A stretch of DNA of 64,000 nucleotides from Betaproteobacteria bacterium (lineage in GTDB: Bacteria; Pseudomonadota; Gammaproteobacteria; Burkholderiales; Casimicrobiaceae), in the NCBI GenBank assembly GCA_029884335.1, contig JAOUIA010000004.1, positions 1 to 64,000 on the forward strand, written 5' to 3'. Below the pieces are notes generated by a model. The model did no database searches and was not told where the DNA came from. It was given only the letters and a program-made list of their open reading frames with translations. The position numbers were made by a program, and so were the translations under genes. Numbering within the stretch: position 1 is the stretch's first letter; each line of letters opens with the position of its first letter. Shown here piece by piece: positions 19,632-29,429 of the stretch.

Positions 19632-21104
19632 TCAGCCGTGCTGCAGCACGACCGTCTTCAGCGCGGTGAAGCCGTACAAAGCCTCGAAGCCCTTTTCGCG
19701 GCCGTGGCCCGAGTGGCGCACGCCGCCGAACGGCAACTCCACGCCGCCACCGGCACCGTAGTTGTTGACGAACACCTGTCCCGAGGCGAGCGCGCGCGCC
19801 ATGCGCAGCTGGCGAGCGCCATCGCGCGTCCACACGCCGGCGACGAGACCGAAGTCGGTGCCGTTCGCCAGCCGGATCGCGTCCGTCTCATCGTCGAAGG
19901 GCATCGCGGCGAGCACCGGTCCGAACACCTCCTCGCACGCCACGCGGTGCGCCGCGGGAACGTCGCGCAACAGCGTCGGCGCAACGTAGAACCCGCCGGC
20001 CGGGGCCTCGTCGACGATGCGGCCCTGCGCGGCGACGGCGATGCCGTCGGCGCGCGCCGACGCGAGGAACCCCTGCACGCGGTCGCGTTGCGAAGCGCGG
20101 ATCAACGGCCCGCAGTCGAGGTCGGCGAACGCGGAGCCGGCGCGCAGCGCGGCAAATCGTTCGGCGAGCCGCGCGAGCAGCGGCTCGTAGAGCGCTCGCT
20201 CGACCAGCAGCCGCGACCCCGCGCTGCAGGTCTGTCCCGCGTTCTGCACGATCGCATTGACGATCGCCGGCAGCGCGGCGTCGACGTCGGCGTCGGCGAA
20301 CACGACCTGCGGACCCTTGCCGCCGAGCTCGAGCGTCACCGGACAGTGCCGGTCCGCGCAAGCGCGCGCGACCGCGCTGCCGGTGACCGGCGAGCCGGTG
20401 AACGAAAGGTGCGCGATGCCGGGATGCGCGGCCAGCGCCGCGCCCGCCTCCGGGCCGAGCCCGGTGACGATGTTGAGCGCGCCGGCGGGCAGTCCCGCCT
20501 CGTGCGCCAGCTGCGCGATGCGCAGCAGCGACAGGCAGGCGTCCTCGGCGGGCTTCACCACGCACGCGTTGCCGGCGGCGAGCGCCGCGCCGACCGAGCG
20601 CCCGAAGATCTGCATCGGGTAGTTCCACGGGATCACGTGGCCGGTGACGCCGTGCGGCTCGCGCCACGTGAGGACCGTGTAGCCCTCGGGATAGGGGATC
20701 GTCTCGCCGTGCAGCTTGTCGCAGGCGCCGGCGTAGAACTCGAAGTAGCGCGCGCATGCCGCCGCGTCGGCGCGCGCCTGCCTGAGCGGCTTGCCGCAGT
20801 CGCGCGCCTCGACGAGCGCCAGCTCCTCGGCGCGTGCCGCGATCGCCTGCGCCAGTCGCGCCAGCGCGCGGCCCTTGTCTGCCGGCGAAGTTCGCCCCCA
20901 CGCGCCGTCGAACGCCGCGCGCGCCGCGCGCACCGCGGTGTCGACGTCGACGGCGTTGCCGCGTGCGATTCCCGCGAACGGTTGACCGTCGGAGGGATCG
21001 ATGACGGGCAGCGTCGCGCCGCCGGAAGGCGGCACGAAGCGACCGCCGACGAAGTGCTCGGGAGGCGTGGCGACTATGGCGGCGGAGGGCAGCGGAGCGT
21101 TCAT
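19632..21104 (-). CDS. NAD(P)-dependent aldehyde dehydrogenase
   Basis: This 490-aa ALDH-superfamily enzyme has the expected catalytic set: Asn161 in IPWNYP, Glu259 in LELGGKGP and nucleophile Cys293 in NAGQTCSAG. EVFGPVLAAMPFD and the C-terminal PFGGVRHSGHGREKG follow. It oxidises an aldehyde to the acid. The sequence resembles betaine-/aromatic-aldehyde dehydrogenases but carries no feature that fixes the substrate. It is divergently arranged with the SARP-like regulator that starts about 130 bases away. Confidence 0.9.
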   Translation of the reverse strand: MNAPLPSAAIVATPPEHFVGGRFVPPSGGATLPVIDPSDGQPFAGIARGNAVDVDTAVRAARAAFDGAWGRTSPADKGRALARLAQAIAARAEELALVEARDCGKPLRQARADAAACARYFEFYAGACDKLHGETIPYPEGYTVLTWREPHGVTGHVIPWNYPMQIFGRSVGAALAAGNACVVKPAEDACLSLLRIAQLAHEAGLPAGALNIVTGLGPEAGAALAAHPGIAHLSFTGSPVTGSAVARACADRHCPVTLELGGKGPQVVFADADVDAALPAIVNAIVQNAGQTCSAGSRLLVERALYEPLLARLAERFAALRAGSAFADLDCGPLIRASQRDRVQGFLASARADGIAVAAQGRIVDEAPAGGFYVAPTLLRDVPAAHRVACEEVFGPVLAAMPFDDETDAIRLANGTDFGLVAGVWTRDGARQLRMARALASGQVFVNNYGAGGGVELPFGGVRHSGHGREKGFEALYGFTALKTVVLQHG

Positions 21105-21238
21105 GGCGTGCGGGGGGTGGAAACCATGGGCGACAATCTACTCCAGTGCAGCGCCCGCCGGGCAAGGCAGCGCGGCGACCTTGCCCGCCGTGCCGTTTGC
21201 GGTCATGCTCTGCGCCCTCTGGACCCGGCACCGCTGAC

Positions 21239-24226
21239 ATGTCGTTGCGCCTGGCCCTGTTCGGCCCCCCGACGATCGAGCGCGAAGGCGGCGCGCTCGC
21301 GCTGCCGTTCGAGCGGCGCGGGCAACTCGTCGCCTACCTCGCGCTCAAGGGCGGCTGGGTCCCTCGCGCCGAACTTGCAGCGCTGCTCTGGCCCGAAGCG
21401 CCATCGAAGCTCGCGTACACGAACCTGCGCAAGGCGCTGTTCCGCCTGCAGTCGCTCCCGGGAGCTCCCGTTGTCGAGTCGAATGCCGCGTCCGTCCGCA
21501 TCGACGTGCCGACGGACGTCGCCGAGTTCGAGCGCGCGCGCGCCGAAGGACGCGCCACCGACGCGCTGGCGCTGCGTCGCGGCGAGCTGCTCGCCGGCTT
21601 CGACGACGACGGCAACGAGGCGTGGTCGGCGTGGCTGCGCTTCGAGCGCGACCGGCGGCGCGCGCAGTGGCGCGAGATGGCGCTGGCCCGGCTCGCGGAA
21701 GACATGGACGCCGGCGAGGCAATCGGGCTTGCCGCGCAGCTGCTCGACGCAGATCCGCTGGACGAGGCAGCTCTCCGCGTTCAGCTCGGTTGGCTAGCGC
21801 GCAGCGGGCAGTCAGCGCGAGCGCGCCAGGCATACCGCGAGTTTGTCAGGCGCCTGGACGAAGAGCTCGGCCTCGCGCCGGGCGTCGAGCTGAGGGCGCT
21901 GCACGATGGGCTCGTCACCGGCGGCGCGCCCGTGTCGCCGCCGGTCGCGCCGTCCGTCGCAGGCAGCGACGACAGCTTCGTCGGGCGCTCGGTGGAGCTG
22001 CGCCGCATCGCCGAGTTCCTGGGCCGCCGGCGCGTGCGCCTGCTCAATCTGGTCGGGCCGGGCGGCGCCGGCAAGACGCGGCTCGCGCGCCGCGCGCTCG
22101 ACGAGCTCGCGCCCGGCTTCCCCGGGGGCGCCGCGTTCGTGGCGCTCGAGGACGTCGACGATGCGGTTGAGGCGCCCGCGCGAATCGCGCAGGCGCTGGG
22201 CCTCAAACTGCGACGCAACGTCGCCGCCATCGACGACGTTCTCGCGCACCTGCGTGAGCGCAGCGCGCTGCTGGTGCTGGACAACCTCGAGCAGCTCGGC
22301 GGCTGCGCCCCGCTGCTGGAGAGGCTGCTGGAAGCGTGCCCCGCGCTCGCGATAGTCGCGACCTCGCGGGTGCGTCTCGGCCTTCCCGCCGAACAAGTGC
22401 TGCCGCTCGAGGGCCTGCCCTGCCCGGAGGCCGAGGACGCCGACCGCCTCGAGGCATTCGATGCCGCGCGCCTGTTCGTTCGCGCGGCCCAACGCGTCGA
22501 GCCCGCGTTCCTGCCTGCCGCCGAGGCCGAGGCGATCGTCGACATCTGCCGCCAGGTCGAGGGCCTCCCGCTCGCCCTCGAACTTGCCGCGGCCTGGGTG
22601 CGCCTGCTCTCGTGCGAAGCGATCTGCGCCGAGCTGCGCTCGGGTGTTGACCTGCTGCGGGCGCGTGACTCGGAGCAGCCGGGCAAGCACGCCGGCATCG
22701 ACGTCGTCTTCGACCACTCCTGGCGGCTTCTCGCGCCTGTGGAACGCAACACGCTCGCGCGCCTCTCCGTGTTTCGCGGTGGCTTCACTGCGGAGGCGGC
22801 GCGCGCGGTGGCGAGCGCAGCGTTGCCCGTGCTCGGCGCGCTGGTCGACAAGTCGCTCCTGCGCAAGGACGGCGCGCGACTCTCGCTGCACCCGCTGGTG
22901 CTCGAGCTCGCCGCGCAGCGCCTTCCGGACGGCAGCGAGCGCGAGGCGGCAACTCGTGCACACGCGGACTACTTCCACCGGCTGCTCGCCACGCTGCAGG
23001 GGCCCCTCGCGAAGGGCGATCGCCATGCGCTGCAGGCGATCGACGCCGAGTTCGACAACGTGCGGCGCGCATGGCACGAGTCGGTCGCCAGCAACGACCC
23101 CGCCGGGCTCGCGGACAGTGCCACGGCGCTCGTCCGGTACGTCGACATGCGCGCCCGCCAGAAGGAGGGCCTCGCGATCCTGCGCGAGGCGTTCGCCGGA
23201 CCTCGATTCGCGGCCGACCCGGAGTTGCGCGCGCTCCTGTTGAGCCAGGTCGCACACCTCGCTTATCGCCTCGACCGCTATGCGGAGGCGGAAGCGGACG
23301 CCGCGCGCGCCGTGGAACTGGCAGGCGGCGCGCGCGCCGGCTTTGCGAAGACACAGGCGCTCGTGGTGCTCGCGTCCTGCGCGCTGCGCCAGGGCCGGCT
23401 CGCGGATGCTCGCGACCGCTATCGGCAGCTCCTCGCGATGGCGGACTCGCGCGACGACCCCGCAGCGCGCGCCGCGGAGCTCGACAACCTCGCGCTCGTC
23501 GAGAAGGCGCTGGGCAACTTCGACGAGGGGCTGCGCATGTCGCTCGAGGCCCTCGCGCTGTTCCGCCGCATCGGGGACGCCGCTGGACAGGCGCGCTGCC
23601 TCAGCAACCTCAGCATGCACTACGTTGCGCGCCGTGACTACGCGATCGCGGCCACCCACCTGCGCGAGGCGCTTTCGCTGAGCGAGCGGCACGGGCTGGT
23701 CGCAGTGCGCTGCATGGTGCTCGCGAATCTCGCCGAAGTCTCGACGAACCTCGGCGACCTCGAAGCGGCGGCGGGCTACGCGAACAAGGCGCTCGAGGTC
23801 GCGGAGGCGTCCGGCGATCGCGGGACCGAGGCGCACATCCGGCTGCAGCTGGTGACGTTGGCCCTGCACCGGGGGGACCTCGCCGGCGCGCGCGCGGAGC
23901 TCGCCGCCTCGCTCACGCTCGCCTCCGCCATGGGCCGGCCACTTCTCAAGCTCCTCGGCATCCACTTCCTCGGCGAACTCCTCGCCGCGCAGCGCGAACC
24001 CGGATGCGCCAGGCTGCTGATGACATTCGCGTCAGCCCACCCCGCGATGCCGGCGGCGGAGCGCGAGGAACTGCGCGAGCGCCTTGCCAAGGTTCCCGGC
24101 GACGGCGTGCCGCTTCCCGCGTGGCCGGGACTCGACCTCGACGAACTGGTGCAGTGCGGGATCCTCGAGGCCCCGCTCGAGCACGCGCCGCTGATCGCCA
24201 GGCTCAGGGCCGCGTTCCAGACCTAG
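21239..24226 (+). CDS. SARP/AfsR-like transcriptional regulator with ATPase and TPR domains
   Basis: This 995-aa protein has an N-terminal winged-helix segment (residues 1-95, LRLALFGPPTIE to SVRIDVPTD) and a bacterial transcriptional activator domain (about 95-225, ending EELGLAPGVELRALHDGL). A STAND-type ATPase follows, with Walker A GPGGAGKT at 273-280 and Walker B-like LLVLDNLEQLGG, then about 450 residues of TPR-like helices. The ATG at 21239 gives the typical start; the frame opens 31 codons earlier without a better site. Such proteins integrate a signal through the ATPase/TPR half. Likely targets are the two downstream genes or the divergent ALDH. Confidence 0.85.
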   Translation: MSLRLALFGPPTIEREGGALALPFERRGQLVAYLALKGGWVPRAELAALLWPEAPSKLAYTNLRKALFRLQSLPGAPVVESNAASVRIDVPTDVAEFERARAEGRATDALALRRGELLAGFDDDGNEAWSAWLRFERDRRRAQWREMALARLAEDMDAGEAIGLAAQLLDADPLDEAALRVQLGWLARSGQSARARQAYREFVRRLDEELGLAPGVELRALHDGLVTGGAPVSPPVAPSVAGSDDSFVGRSVELRRIAEFLGRRRVRLLNLVGPGGAGKTRLARRALDELAPGFPGGAAFVALEDVDDAVEAPARIAQALGLKLRRNVAAIDDVLAHLRERSALLVLDNLEQLGGCAPLLERLLEACPALAIVATSRVRLGLPAEQVLPLEGLPCPEAEDADRLEAFDAARLFVRAAQRVEPAFLPAAEAEAIVDICRQVEGLPLALELAAAWVRLLSCEAICAELRSGVDLLRARDSEQPGKHAGIDVVFDHSWRLLAPVERNTLARLSVFRGGFTAEAARAVASAALPVLGALVDKSLLRKDGARLSLHPLVLELAAQRLPDGSEREAATRAHADYFHRLLATLQGPLAKGDRHALQAIDAEFDNVRRAWHESVASNDPAGLADSATALVRYVDMRARQKEGLAILREAFAGPRFAADPELRALLLSQVAHLAYRLDRYAEAEADAARAVELAGGARAGFAKTQALVVLASCALRQGRLADARDRYRQLLAMADSRDDPAARAAELDNLALVEKALGNFDEGLRMSLEALALFRRIGDAAGQARCLSNLSMHYVARRDYAIAATHLREALSLSERHGLVAVRCMVLANLAEVSTNLGDLEAAAGYANKALEVAEASGDRGTEAHIRLQLVTLALHRGDLAGARAELAASLTLASAMGRPLLKLLGIHFLGELLAAQREPGCARLLMTFASAHPAMPAAEREELRERLAKVPGDGVPLPAWPGLDLDELVQCGILEAPLEHAPLIARLRAAFQT

Positions 24227-24290
24227 GCGCAGTGCGGGGCTGCTCCGGCAGCCCTTGTCCGGACTCCGCGCCGTTTCGGGGACGCCCGCA

Positions 24291-24314
24291 TCCCCCGCCC
24301 CCCCGCCCCCCCGC
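24291..24314. repeat. C-rich tract upstream of the DUF1127 gene
   Basis: Three runs of five to seven C separated by single G lie 72-95 bases before the DUF1127 start. It may be slippage-prone; no reading frame depends on it. Confidence 0.5.
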
Positions 24315-24385
24315 CTTCCCCGCCGAGGAACGCTCGCGGAACGCACCCCCGCGCACAGTCCGGGCCTCGACACGGAGGAACGGAC

Positions 24386-24916
24386 ATGTACCAAGCACAC
24401 CACGCCATCCGCCTCAACCGCGCGGTCGCCGAACGCAAGGCGGCGATCGCCGCCAACCGGCACAAGCTCTCCCTGCTGAACCTGGCCGAGGCGCCCGGCG
24501 CCCTCGCCGCAGCCCCCGCGCAGCACGATGCTGCCGGCGCCAAGGCCGACATCGACGCCTGGGCCCGGCACGCGCAGGGCTCCAACGGCTTCGGCGGCGC
24601 CGACCTCGCCTGCACGCCGGCGCCCGCCGCGACCCCGGCCCGCGCGCCGGCGGCGGAAACCCGCGCCACGACGCCGACCGGCCTGCACTCCGCCCTGCTC
24701 GCCTGCCGGGACTTCGTCGCGGGGCTGGCCGCGCGCCACGCGCAGCGCCGCGCCGCACGCATCACGATCACCGCACTGAACGACCTCGACTCGCGCACCC
24801 TGCGCGACCTCGGCTTCGATCCCAGCGAAATCGGTTCCGTGGCCGGCGAAGCAGCCGGCCTCGCCGATGCCACCCGCGTTCGCGTCCTGATGGCCCAAGG
24901 GCCCATCGGCGTGTGA
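24386..24916 (+). CDS. DUF1127-domain protein
   Basis: This 176-aa protein has a C-terminal DUF1127 (YjiS-like) motif around residues 125-165: ITALNDLDSRTLRDLGFDPSEIGSV. An Ala-rich, probably disordered N-terminal half precedes it. Isolated DUF1127 proteins are usually 50-70 aa, so this is a long form. Some small DUF1127 proteins are RNA-binding modulators of phosphate and carbon metabolism in alphaproteobacteria; whether that holds here is unknown. GGAGGAA precedes the ATG. It is followed 35 bases later by the diiron protein, so the two are likely co-transcribed. Confidence 0.7.
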   Translation: MYQAHHAIRLNRAVAERKAAIAANRHKLSLLNLAEAPGALAAAPAQHDAAGAKADIDAWARHAQGSNGFGGADLACTPAPAATPARAPAAETRATTPTGLHSALLACRDFVAGLAARHAQRRAARITITALNDLDSRTLRDLGFDPSEIGSVAGEAAGLADATRVRVLMAQGPIGV

Positions 24917-24951
24917 CGCCCAACCACCCCAAGCGAAAGGAGTACCGCATC

Positions 24952-25920
24952 ATGGAAGCAACGCTCGAAGTCCGGCCCGCCGCCGCATCGTCCACCGCCA
25001 CGCGCTACGCGCGCTGCGTCGAGGCCTCCAAGCGCGTGCGCTGGGACATCGACCGCGACGTCATCCGCGGCCGCCAGTTCGACTTCGCGATGAAGTTCCT
25101 GCCCGACGGCCTGTCGATGGCCCGCGAGCTCGGCTTCCTCTCGCCCGCGGAGTCGATGTTCATGTCGCAGGTGCAGGGCCGCACCTACGCCAACGTGTTC
25201 GGCCTGGTCGAGCGCTACATCGGCGTGAAGACGCTGGAGCTCGCGAAGAGCCACTCGATGGGCGACCAGGTCGCGGTCGAGGCGCTCGTGCGCATGACCG
25301 ACGAGGAGCTCAAGCACCAGGAGCTGTTCCGCCGCCTCGACCGGATGGCCGGGGCCGGGATGCCGAGCGGCTACCGCTTCCTGCCCGACCCGAACGAGGT
25401 CGCGAACGCGGTGCTCGCGAGCTCGACCTGGGCGGTGCTGGGGCTCACGCTCGACATCGAGATCTTCACGCAGGCGCACTACCGGGCCAGCATCGAGCCC
25501 GACGCGATGCTCTCGCCGCTGTGGAAGGACGTCTTCCTGTTCCACTGGAAGGAGGAGTCGCAGCACGCGATCCTCGACGAGCTGGAGTGGCGGCGCGAGG
25601 ACGCGAAGCTCGCCCCGGCCGAGCGCGACCGGGCCGTCGACGACCTGATCGGGCTGGTAGGCGCCGTCGACGGCATCCTGCGCGTGCAGGCCGAAGCCGA
25701 CGCCGACTACTTCCTCGCGCGCTCGGGCCGGACCTTCACCGCCGCGCAGTCGAAGGCCGTGCACGACACGATGCTGCGCGCCTACCGCTGGCAGTACATC
25801 GTCAGCGGCGTGCAGGAGCCCCGCTTCGGCGAGGTGCTGACGGCGCTGGTGACGCCGGAGCAGATGGCGCGCATCGGCGCTGCGCTCGCGCCGATCGTCG
25901 CCCACGTGGGCCGCGCCTGA
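24952..25920 (+). CDS. Ferritin-like diiron protein, possibly an oxygenase
   Basis: This 322-aa helical protein has six ligands in the ferritin-like pattern: Glu87 (LVERYIG), Glu119-x-x-His122 (DEELKHQELF), Glu170 (LDIEIF) and Glu202-x-x-His205 (KEESQHAILDE). This resembles diiron N-oxygenases and related ferritin-like enzymes more than storage ferritins, which are about 170 aa. GCGAAAGGAG lies seven bases before the ATG at 24952. Substrate and reaction are unknown. It follows the DUF1127 gene and the SARP-like regulator on the same strand. Confidence 0.72.
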   Translation: MEATLEVRPAAASSTATRYARCVEASKRVRWDIDRDVIRGRQFDFAMKFLPDGLSMARELGFLSPAESMFMSQVQGRTYANVFGLVERYIGVKTLELAKSHSMGDQVAVEALVRMTDEELKHQELFRRLDRMAGAGMPSGYRFLPDPNEVANAVLASSTWAVLGLTLDIEIFTQAHYRASIEPDAMLSPLWKDVFLFHWKEESQHAILDELEWRREDAKLAPAERDRAVDDLIGLVGAVDGILRVQAEADADYFLARSGRTFTAAQSKAVHDTMLRAYRWQYIVSGVQEPRFGEVLTALVTPEQMARIGAALAPIVAHVGRA

Positions 25921-26010
25921 CCGGCGCGGGCGGGAGCGGGGAAGCGCAGGACGCCGGGGCGGGCACGCCCGCCCCGGCTCCCTCGCCCGATGCGACCGGG
26001 CCGCGCGGCG

Positions 26011-27579
26011 TCAGCCGCGCGGCTTCATCTTGTGCGCCAGCGTCTGCTCGTCGAGCCGCGGCTGGTAGACGATGCCGTCGCGCGCGGCCCACAGGTTGAC
26101 CTGGAAGTGCAGCGGGATCACGCCGGTGTCGTTGATCGCGATCTCGGTGGCGCGCTGCAGGTAGGCCTCGCGCTTGACGTCGTCGACGGTCTGCAGCGCG
26201 TCCTCGGTCAGCGCGTCGACCTTCGTGTTGCTGTAGCGGCCGCGATTCGCCGTGCCGTAGCCCTTGTCGCGGCTGAAGGTCATCAGCAGCGCCTTCAGCG
26301 ACGACGACGCCTCGCCGGTGCCGGTGCCCCAGCCGAGCAGCATCAGGCTGAACTTGAGGTCGGTCGCCTGCGTGAAGTACGTGGCCGAGGGCATCGCCAC
26401 GACCTTGGTCGGGATGCCGCCGCGCGAGAGCATCTGCGCGACCGCCTGCGCCACCTGCTCGTCGTTGACGTAGCGGTTGTTCGGCGTGTGGATGGTGAGC
26501 CCGAAGCCGTCGGGCCAGCCGGCCTCGGCGAGCAGCTTCTTCGCGCCCTCCGGGTCGAACTTCTCGACCTGCAGGGTCTTCGTCGCGCCGAACAGGAACT
26601 CCGGCACGAGCTGGCCGGCGGCGATCGCCTCGCCTTCCATCACCCGCGAGACGATCGCCGGGCGGTTGATCAGCTTGGAGAGCGCCTTGCGCACCCGCGG
26701 GTCCTTGAGCGGGTTCTTCTGCATCGGCTGGCCGGCCTTGTCGGTGACGAAAGGCGAGACGTCGCGGTCGCTGTCGAGGTGCAGGTAGATCAGCCGGTCG
26801 GCGACGATCCGGACCATCGTCAGCTGCTTGTTCGTCTTGAGCTTGGCGACGTCGGCGGTGGGCACGTTCTCGATCACCTGCACGTCGCCGGAGAGCAGCG
26901 CGGCGACGCGCGGCGCGTCCTGCGGCAGGATGCGCAGCGTCACCTTCTCCCACGGCGTCTTGCCGCCCCACCAGGCGTCGTTGCGCGCGAGCTCGACGCG
27001 GTCGCTCTTCGCGTAGCGCACGAGCTTGTAGGGTCCGGTGCCGATCGCCGCCTTGCCGCTGTTGAAGTCCTCGGTCGAGGCGTTCACGTGCGCCTTGTTG
27101 ATGATCGCGACCTGCTGCAGGTCGGAGGGCATCAGCGGATAGGGGGTCGCGGTGCGGAAGCGGATCGTGTGCGGGTCGACGACGTCGATGCTCTTGATCT
27201 GACGCGTGAACGCGGTGAACGGCGACGGGCTCTTCGGCACCTTCGGCACGCGCTCGATCGACGCGACCACGTCGGCCGCCGTGAAGTCGCTGCCGTCGTG
27301 GAACTTGACGCCGCGGCGCAGCTTGAACTCCCAGGTCAGCGGGTCGATGGTCTTCCACTCGGTGGCGAGCCCCGGCTCAGGCTGCGACTTCTCGTTGCGC
27401 CCGACGAGGTAGCCGTAGAGGTGCTGGGCGACGTTGTTGTTCGGCGTCAGGTTGTGGAAGTGCGGGTCGATCGACGTGACGTCGGTGCCGAGCCCGATGG
27501 TCAGGTTCGCGGCAAGCGCCGGGACGGCGGCGAAGGCGGCGAGCGCTGCGACGAGCCTCAGGGAGGATGGACGCGTCAT
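26011..27579 (-). CDS. Peptide/nickel-type ABC transporter substrate-binding protein (SBP_bac_5)
   Basis: This 522-aa family 5 binding protein has a signal peptide (MTRPSSLRLVAALAAFAAVPALA). The mature N-terminus LTIGLGTDVTSIDPHFHNLTPNN follows, then the diagnostic WEFKLRRGVKFHDGSDFTAADVVASIERV and IGTGPYKLVRY. No cognate DppBCDF permease or ATPase is adjacent within the window, so it is either an orphan or its partners are elsewhere. Ligands of this family include oligopeptides, opines and glutathione; none can be chosen here. Confidence 0.9.
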   Translation of the reverse strand: MTRPSSLRLVAALAAFAAVPALAANLTIGLGTDVTSIDPHFHNLTPNNNVAQHLYGYLVGRNEKSQPEPGLATEWKTIDPLTWEFKLRRGVKFHDGSDFTAADVVASIERVPKVPKSPSPFTAFTRQIKSIDVVDPHTIRFRTATPYPLMPSDLQQVAIINKAHVNASTEDFNSGKAAIGTGPYKLVRYAKSDRVELARNDAWWGGKTPWEKVTLRILPQDAPRVAALLSGDVQVIENVPTADVAKLKTNKQLTMVRIVADRLIYLHLDSDRDVSPFVTDKAGQPMQKNPLKDPRVRKALSKLINRPAIVSRVMEGEAIAAGQLVPEFLFGATKTLQVEKFDPEGAKKLLAEAGWPDGFGLTIHTPNNRYVNDEQVAQAVAQMLSRGGIPTKVVAMPSATYFTQATDLKFSLMLLGWGTGTGEASSSLKALLMTFSRDKGYGTANRGRYSNTKVDALTEDALQTVDDVKREAYLQRATEIAINDTGVIPLHFQVNLWAARDGIVYQPRLDEQTLAHKMKPRG

Positions 27580-27747
27580 GCGGGGGTGTCTCCGGTGGGA
27601 GGATCGGGGGGGAACCGGCCAAGCATAGCCAACTGTTGCGCTTTGTAACAGGGCGGGGGGCCGTCAACCGCCGTCGCGCCCGCGGCGTTCTTCGCCGCAG
27701 AAGGCCCGCCCGCATGCTCGCCGGGCCGCGCGCCAGGAGGTCGTCAG

Positions 27748-28140
27748 ATGAAGCTCCGCTCCCGCATTGCCACGCTCGCCGGCGCAGTCGCGCTCGCTGC
27801 CGCCGCAGTTCACGCCCCGTCCGCCTCCGCCGATCGCGTCAGCTTCGCCGTCTCCGTCGGCTCCCCGGGCTTCGGGGTCACCGTCGGCAACTACGCGGCG
27901 CCGCATGCGAGCTTCCACGGCGGGTACTACGGCGCCTACTACGCGCCGGCGCCGGTGGTCGTGGCGCCGCCGGTTCCGTACTTCTACCGGCCCTACCGGC
28001 CGTACTACGCGCCGGTCGTCGTGCCCGCGCCCTACCCGGTCGTCCGTCCCTATGCGTACGGCGGGGCCTGGGGCCATCGCCACCACCCCTACGGCCACGT
28101 GGTCCACGTCCGCGGCAGCCACGGCCACCGCCAGCACTGA
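27748..28140 (+). CDS. Secreted Tyr/Pro/His-rich small protein
   Basis: This 130-aa protein has a signal peptide cleaved near ASA-DR (residue 29). The mature part has an N-terminal SFAVSVGSPGFGVTVGNYAAPH, then a Tyr/Pro-rich central region (repeated YYGAYY, YRPYRPYY-like) and a His-rich tail (HRHHPYGHVVHVRGSHGHRQH). GGAGG precedes the ATG. Similar low-complexity envelope proteins occur widely in betaproteobacteria with no known role. The His-rich tail could bind metal, but this is speculation. Confidence 0.72.
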   Translation: MKLRSRIATLAGAVALAAAAVHAPSASADRVSFAVSVGSPGFGVTVGNYAAPHASFHGGYYGAYYAPAPVVVAPPVPYFYRPYRPYYAPVVVPAPYPVVRPYAYGGAWGHRHHPYGHVVHVRGSHGHRQH

Positions 28141-28190
28141 ACGCCTGCGGCCTTCCGGCGAAGGCTCGACGAGCCTCCGCCGGGCGGCGC

Positions 28191-29291
28191 TCAACCGCGG
28201 TAGCGGATGCGGTAGACCGCGCCGGCGCCGTCGTCGGACACGTACAGCGCCCCGTCGGGGCCCACGGCGACGTCCGCCGGCCGGCCCCACGCGCGCTCGC
28301 CTTCGAGCCAGCCGTGCGCGAACGGCTCGTAGGACAGCGCCTTGCCGGCGGCGTCGATGCGCACGAGGCTCACGCGGTAGCCGACCTTGCTGCTGCGGTT
28401 CCACGAGCCGTGCTCGGCGATGAACACCTGGCCACGATAGGCCGCGGGAAACTGCGTCCCGGTGTAGAAGCGCATCCCCAGCGGCGCGACGTGCGCGCCC
28501 AGCGCCTGCACCGGCGGCACGAACTCGCTGCACGAGCGTCCCGCGCCGTGCTGCGGATCGAGCGTGGCGACGCCGTGGCAGTACGGGAAGCCGAAGTGCG
28601 CGCCCCGCTTCGCCAGGCGGTTGAGCTCGCAGGGCGGCTCGTCGTCGCCCAGCCAGTCGCGCCCGTTGTCGGTGAACCACAGCTCGCCGGTGACCGGGTG
28701 GAAGTCGAAGCCCACCGTGTTGCGCACGCCTCGCGCCACCACCTCGTAGCCGCTGCCGTCGGCGTTGATGCGCGTGATCACCGAGTGCGCGTCGTCCCTC
28801 TGCTCGCAGACGTTGCACGGCGCGCCGATGGGGACGTAGAGCTTGCCGTCGGGCCCGAACGCGATGAACTTGCGGCCGTGGTGCGCATCGCCCGGATAGC
28901 GGTCGGTGACGAGGACCGGCGCGGGCGGGTCGTCCAGCCGGCGCTCGATGTCGGGCAGGCGCAGGATGCGGCTCACCGCGGAGACGTAGAGCGCGCCGTC
29001 GCGGAAGGCCACCCCCGAGGGATCGCGCAGGCCGCGGGCGATGGTGCGCACGCGCGCCGCGCCGCCGCCCTCGAGCGTGACCGCGTGCACGCTGCCACCG
29101 CGCGTTCCCACGAACAGCGTGCCGCCGCTGCCGAACGCCATCGCGCGCGCGCCGTCGACGCGCGCGACGAGCTCGATGGCGAAGCCCGGCGGCAGCCTGA
29201 TGCGCTCGAGCGGCAGCTCGGACTGGGCGCCGGCGGGCAGCGCGACGCTCGCCGCGAGCGCGGCGAGCAGCGGAGGCAGTAAGGCTGGCAT
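28191..29291 (-). CDS. PQQ-dependent sugar (sorbosone) dehydrogenase-like protein
   Basis: This 366-aa secreted beta-propeller protein has a signal peptide (MPALLPPLLAALAASVALPAGA). Blades then carry PSGVAFRDGALYVSAV, HHGRKFIAFGPDGKLYVPIG, NTVGFDFHPVTGELWFTDNGRDW, PAAYRGQVFIAEHGSWNRS and GPDGALYVSDDGAGAVYRI. This is the L-sorbosone/soluble glucose dehydrogenase fold, periplasmic and PQQ-dependent in characterised members. A CNVCEQ pair of cysteines may form a disulfide. It is convergent with the Tyr-rich gene and divergent from argE. The substrate is not known. Confidence 0.87.
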   Translation of the reverse strand: MPALLPPLLAALAASVALPAGAQSELPLERIRLPPGFAIELVARVDGARAMAFGSGGTLFVGTRGGSVHAVTLEGGGAARVRTIARGLRDPSGVAFRDGALYVSAVSRILRLPDIERRLDDPPAPVLVTDRYPGDAHHGRKFIAFGPDGKLYVPIGAPCNVCEQRDDAHSVITRINADGSGYEVVARGVRNTVGFDFHPVTGELWFTDNGRDWLGDDEPPCELNRLAKRGAHFGFPYCHGVATLDPQHGAGRSCSEFVPPVQALGAHVAPLGMRFYTGTQFPAAYRGQVFIAEHGSWNRSSKVGYRVSLVRIDAAGKALSYEPFAHGWLEGERAWGRPADVAVGPDGALYVSDDGAGAVYRIRYRG

Positions 29292-29429
29292 GTGCGGGGC
29301 CTGCGGGTGCTCGCAACGACGCAAGCATAACCGGGCGCAGCAACTCCGTGCACCGCCCCGGTCGCGGGCGCCTCCGCCGCCACCCGGTGCTATGCTCACG
29401 GCTCCCACCGCACTCATCCGAGGTCGGCG

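Noticed and set aside
24291-24314. Phase-variable C-tract
   Set aside because: The runs are short and interrupted by G, lie outside any frame and are not placed between -35 and -10 elements that I can identify.
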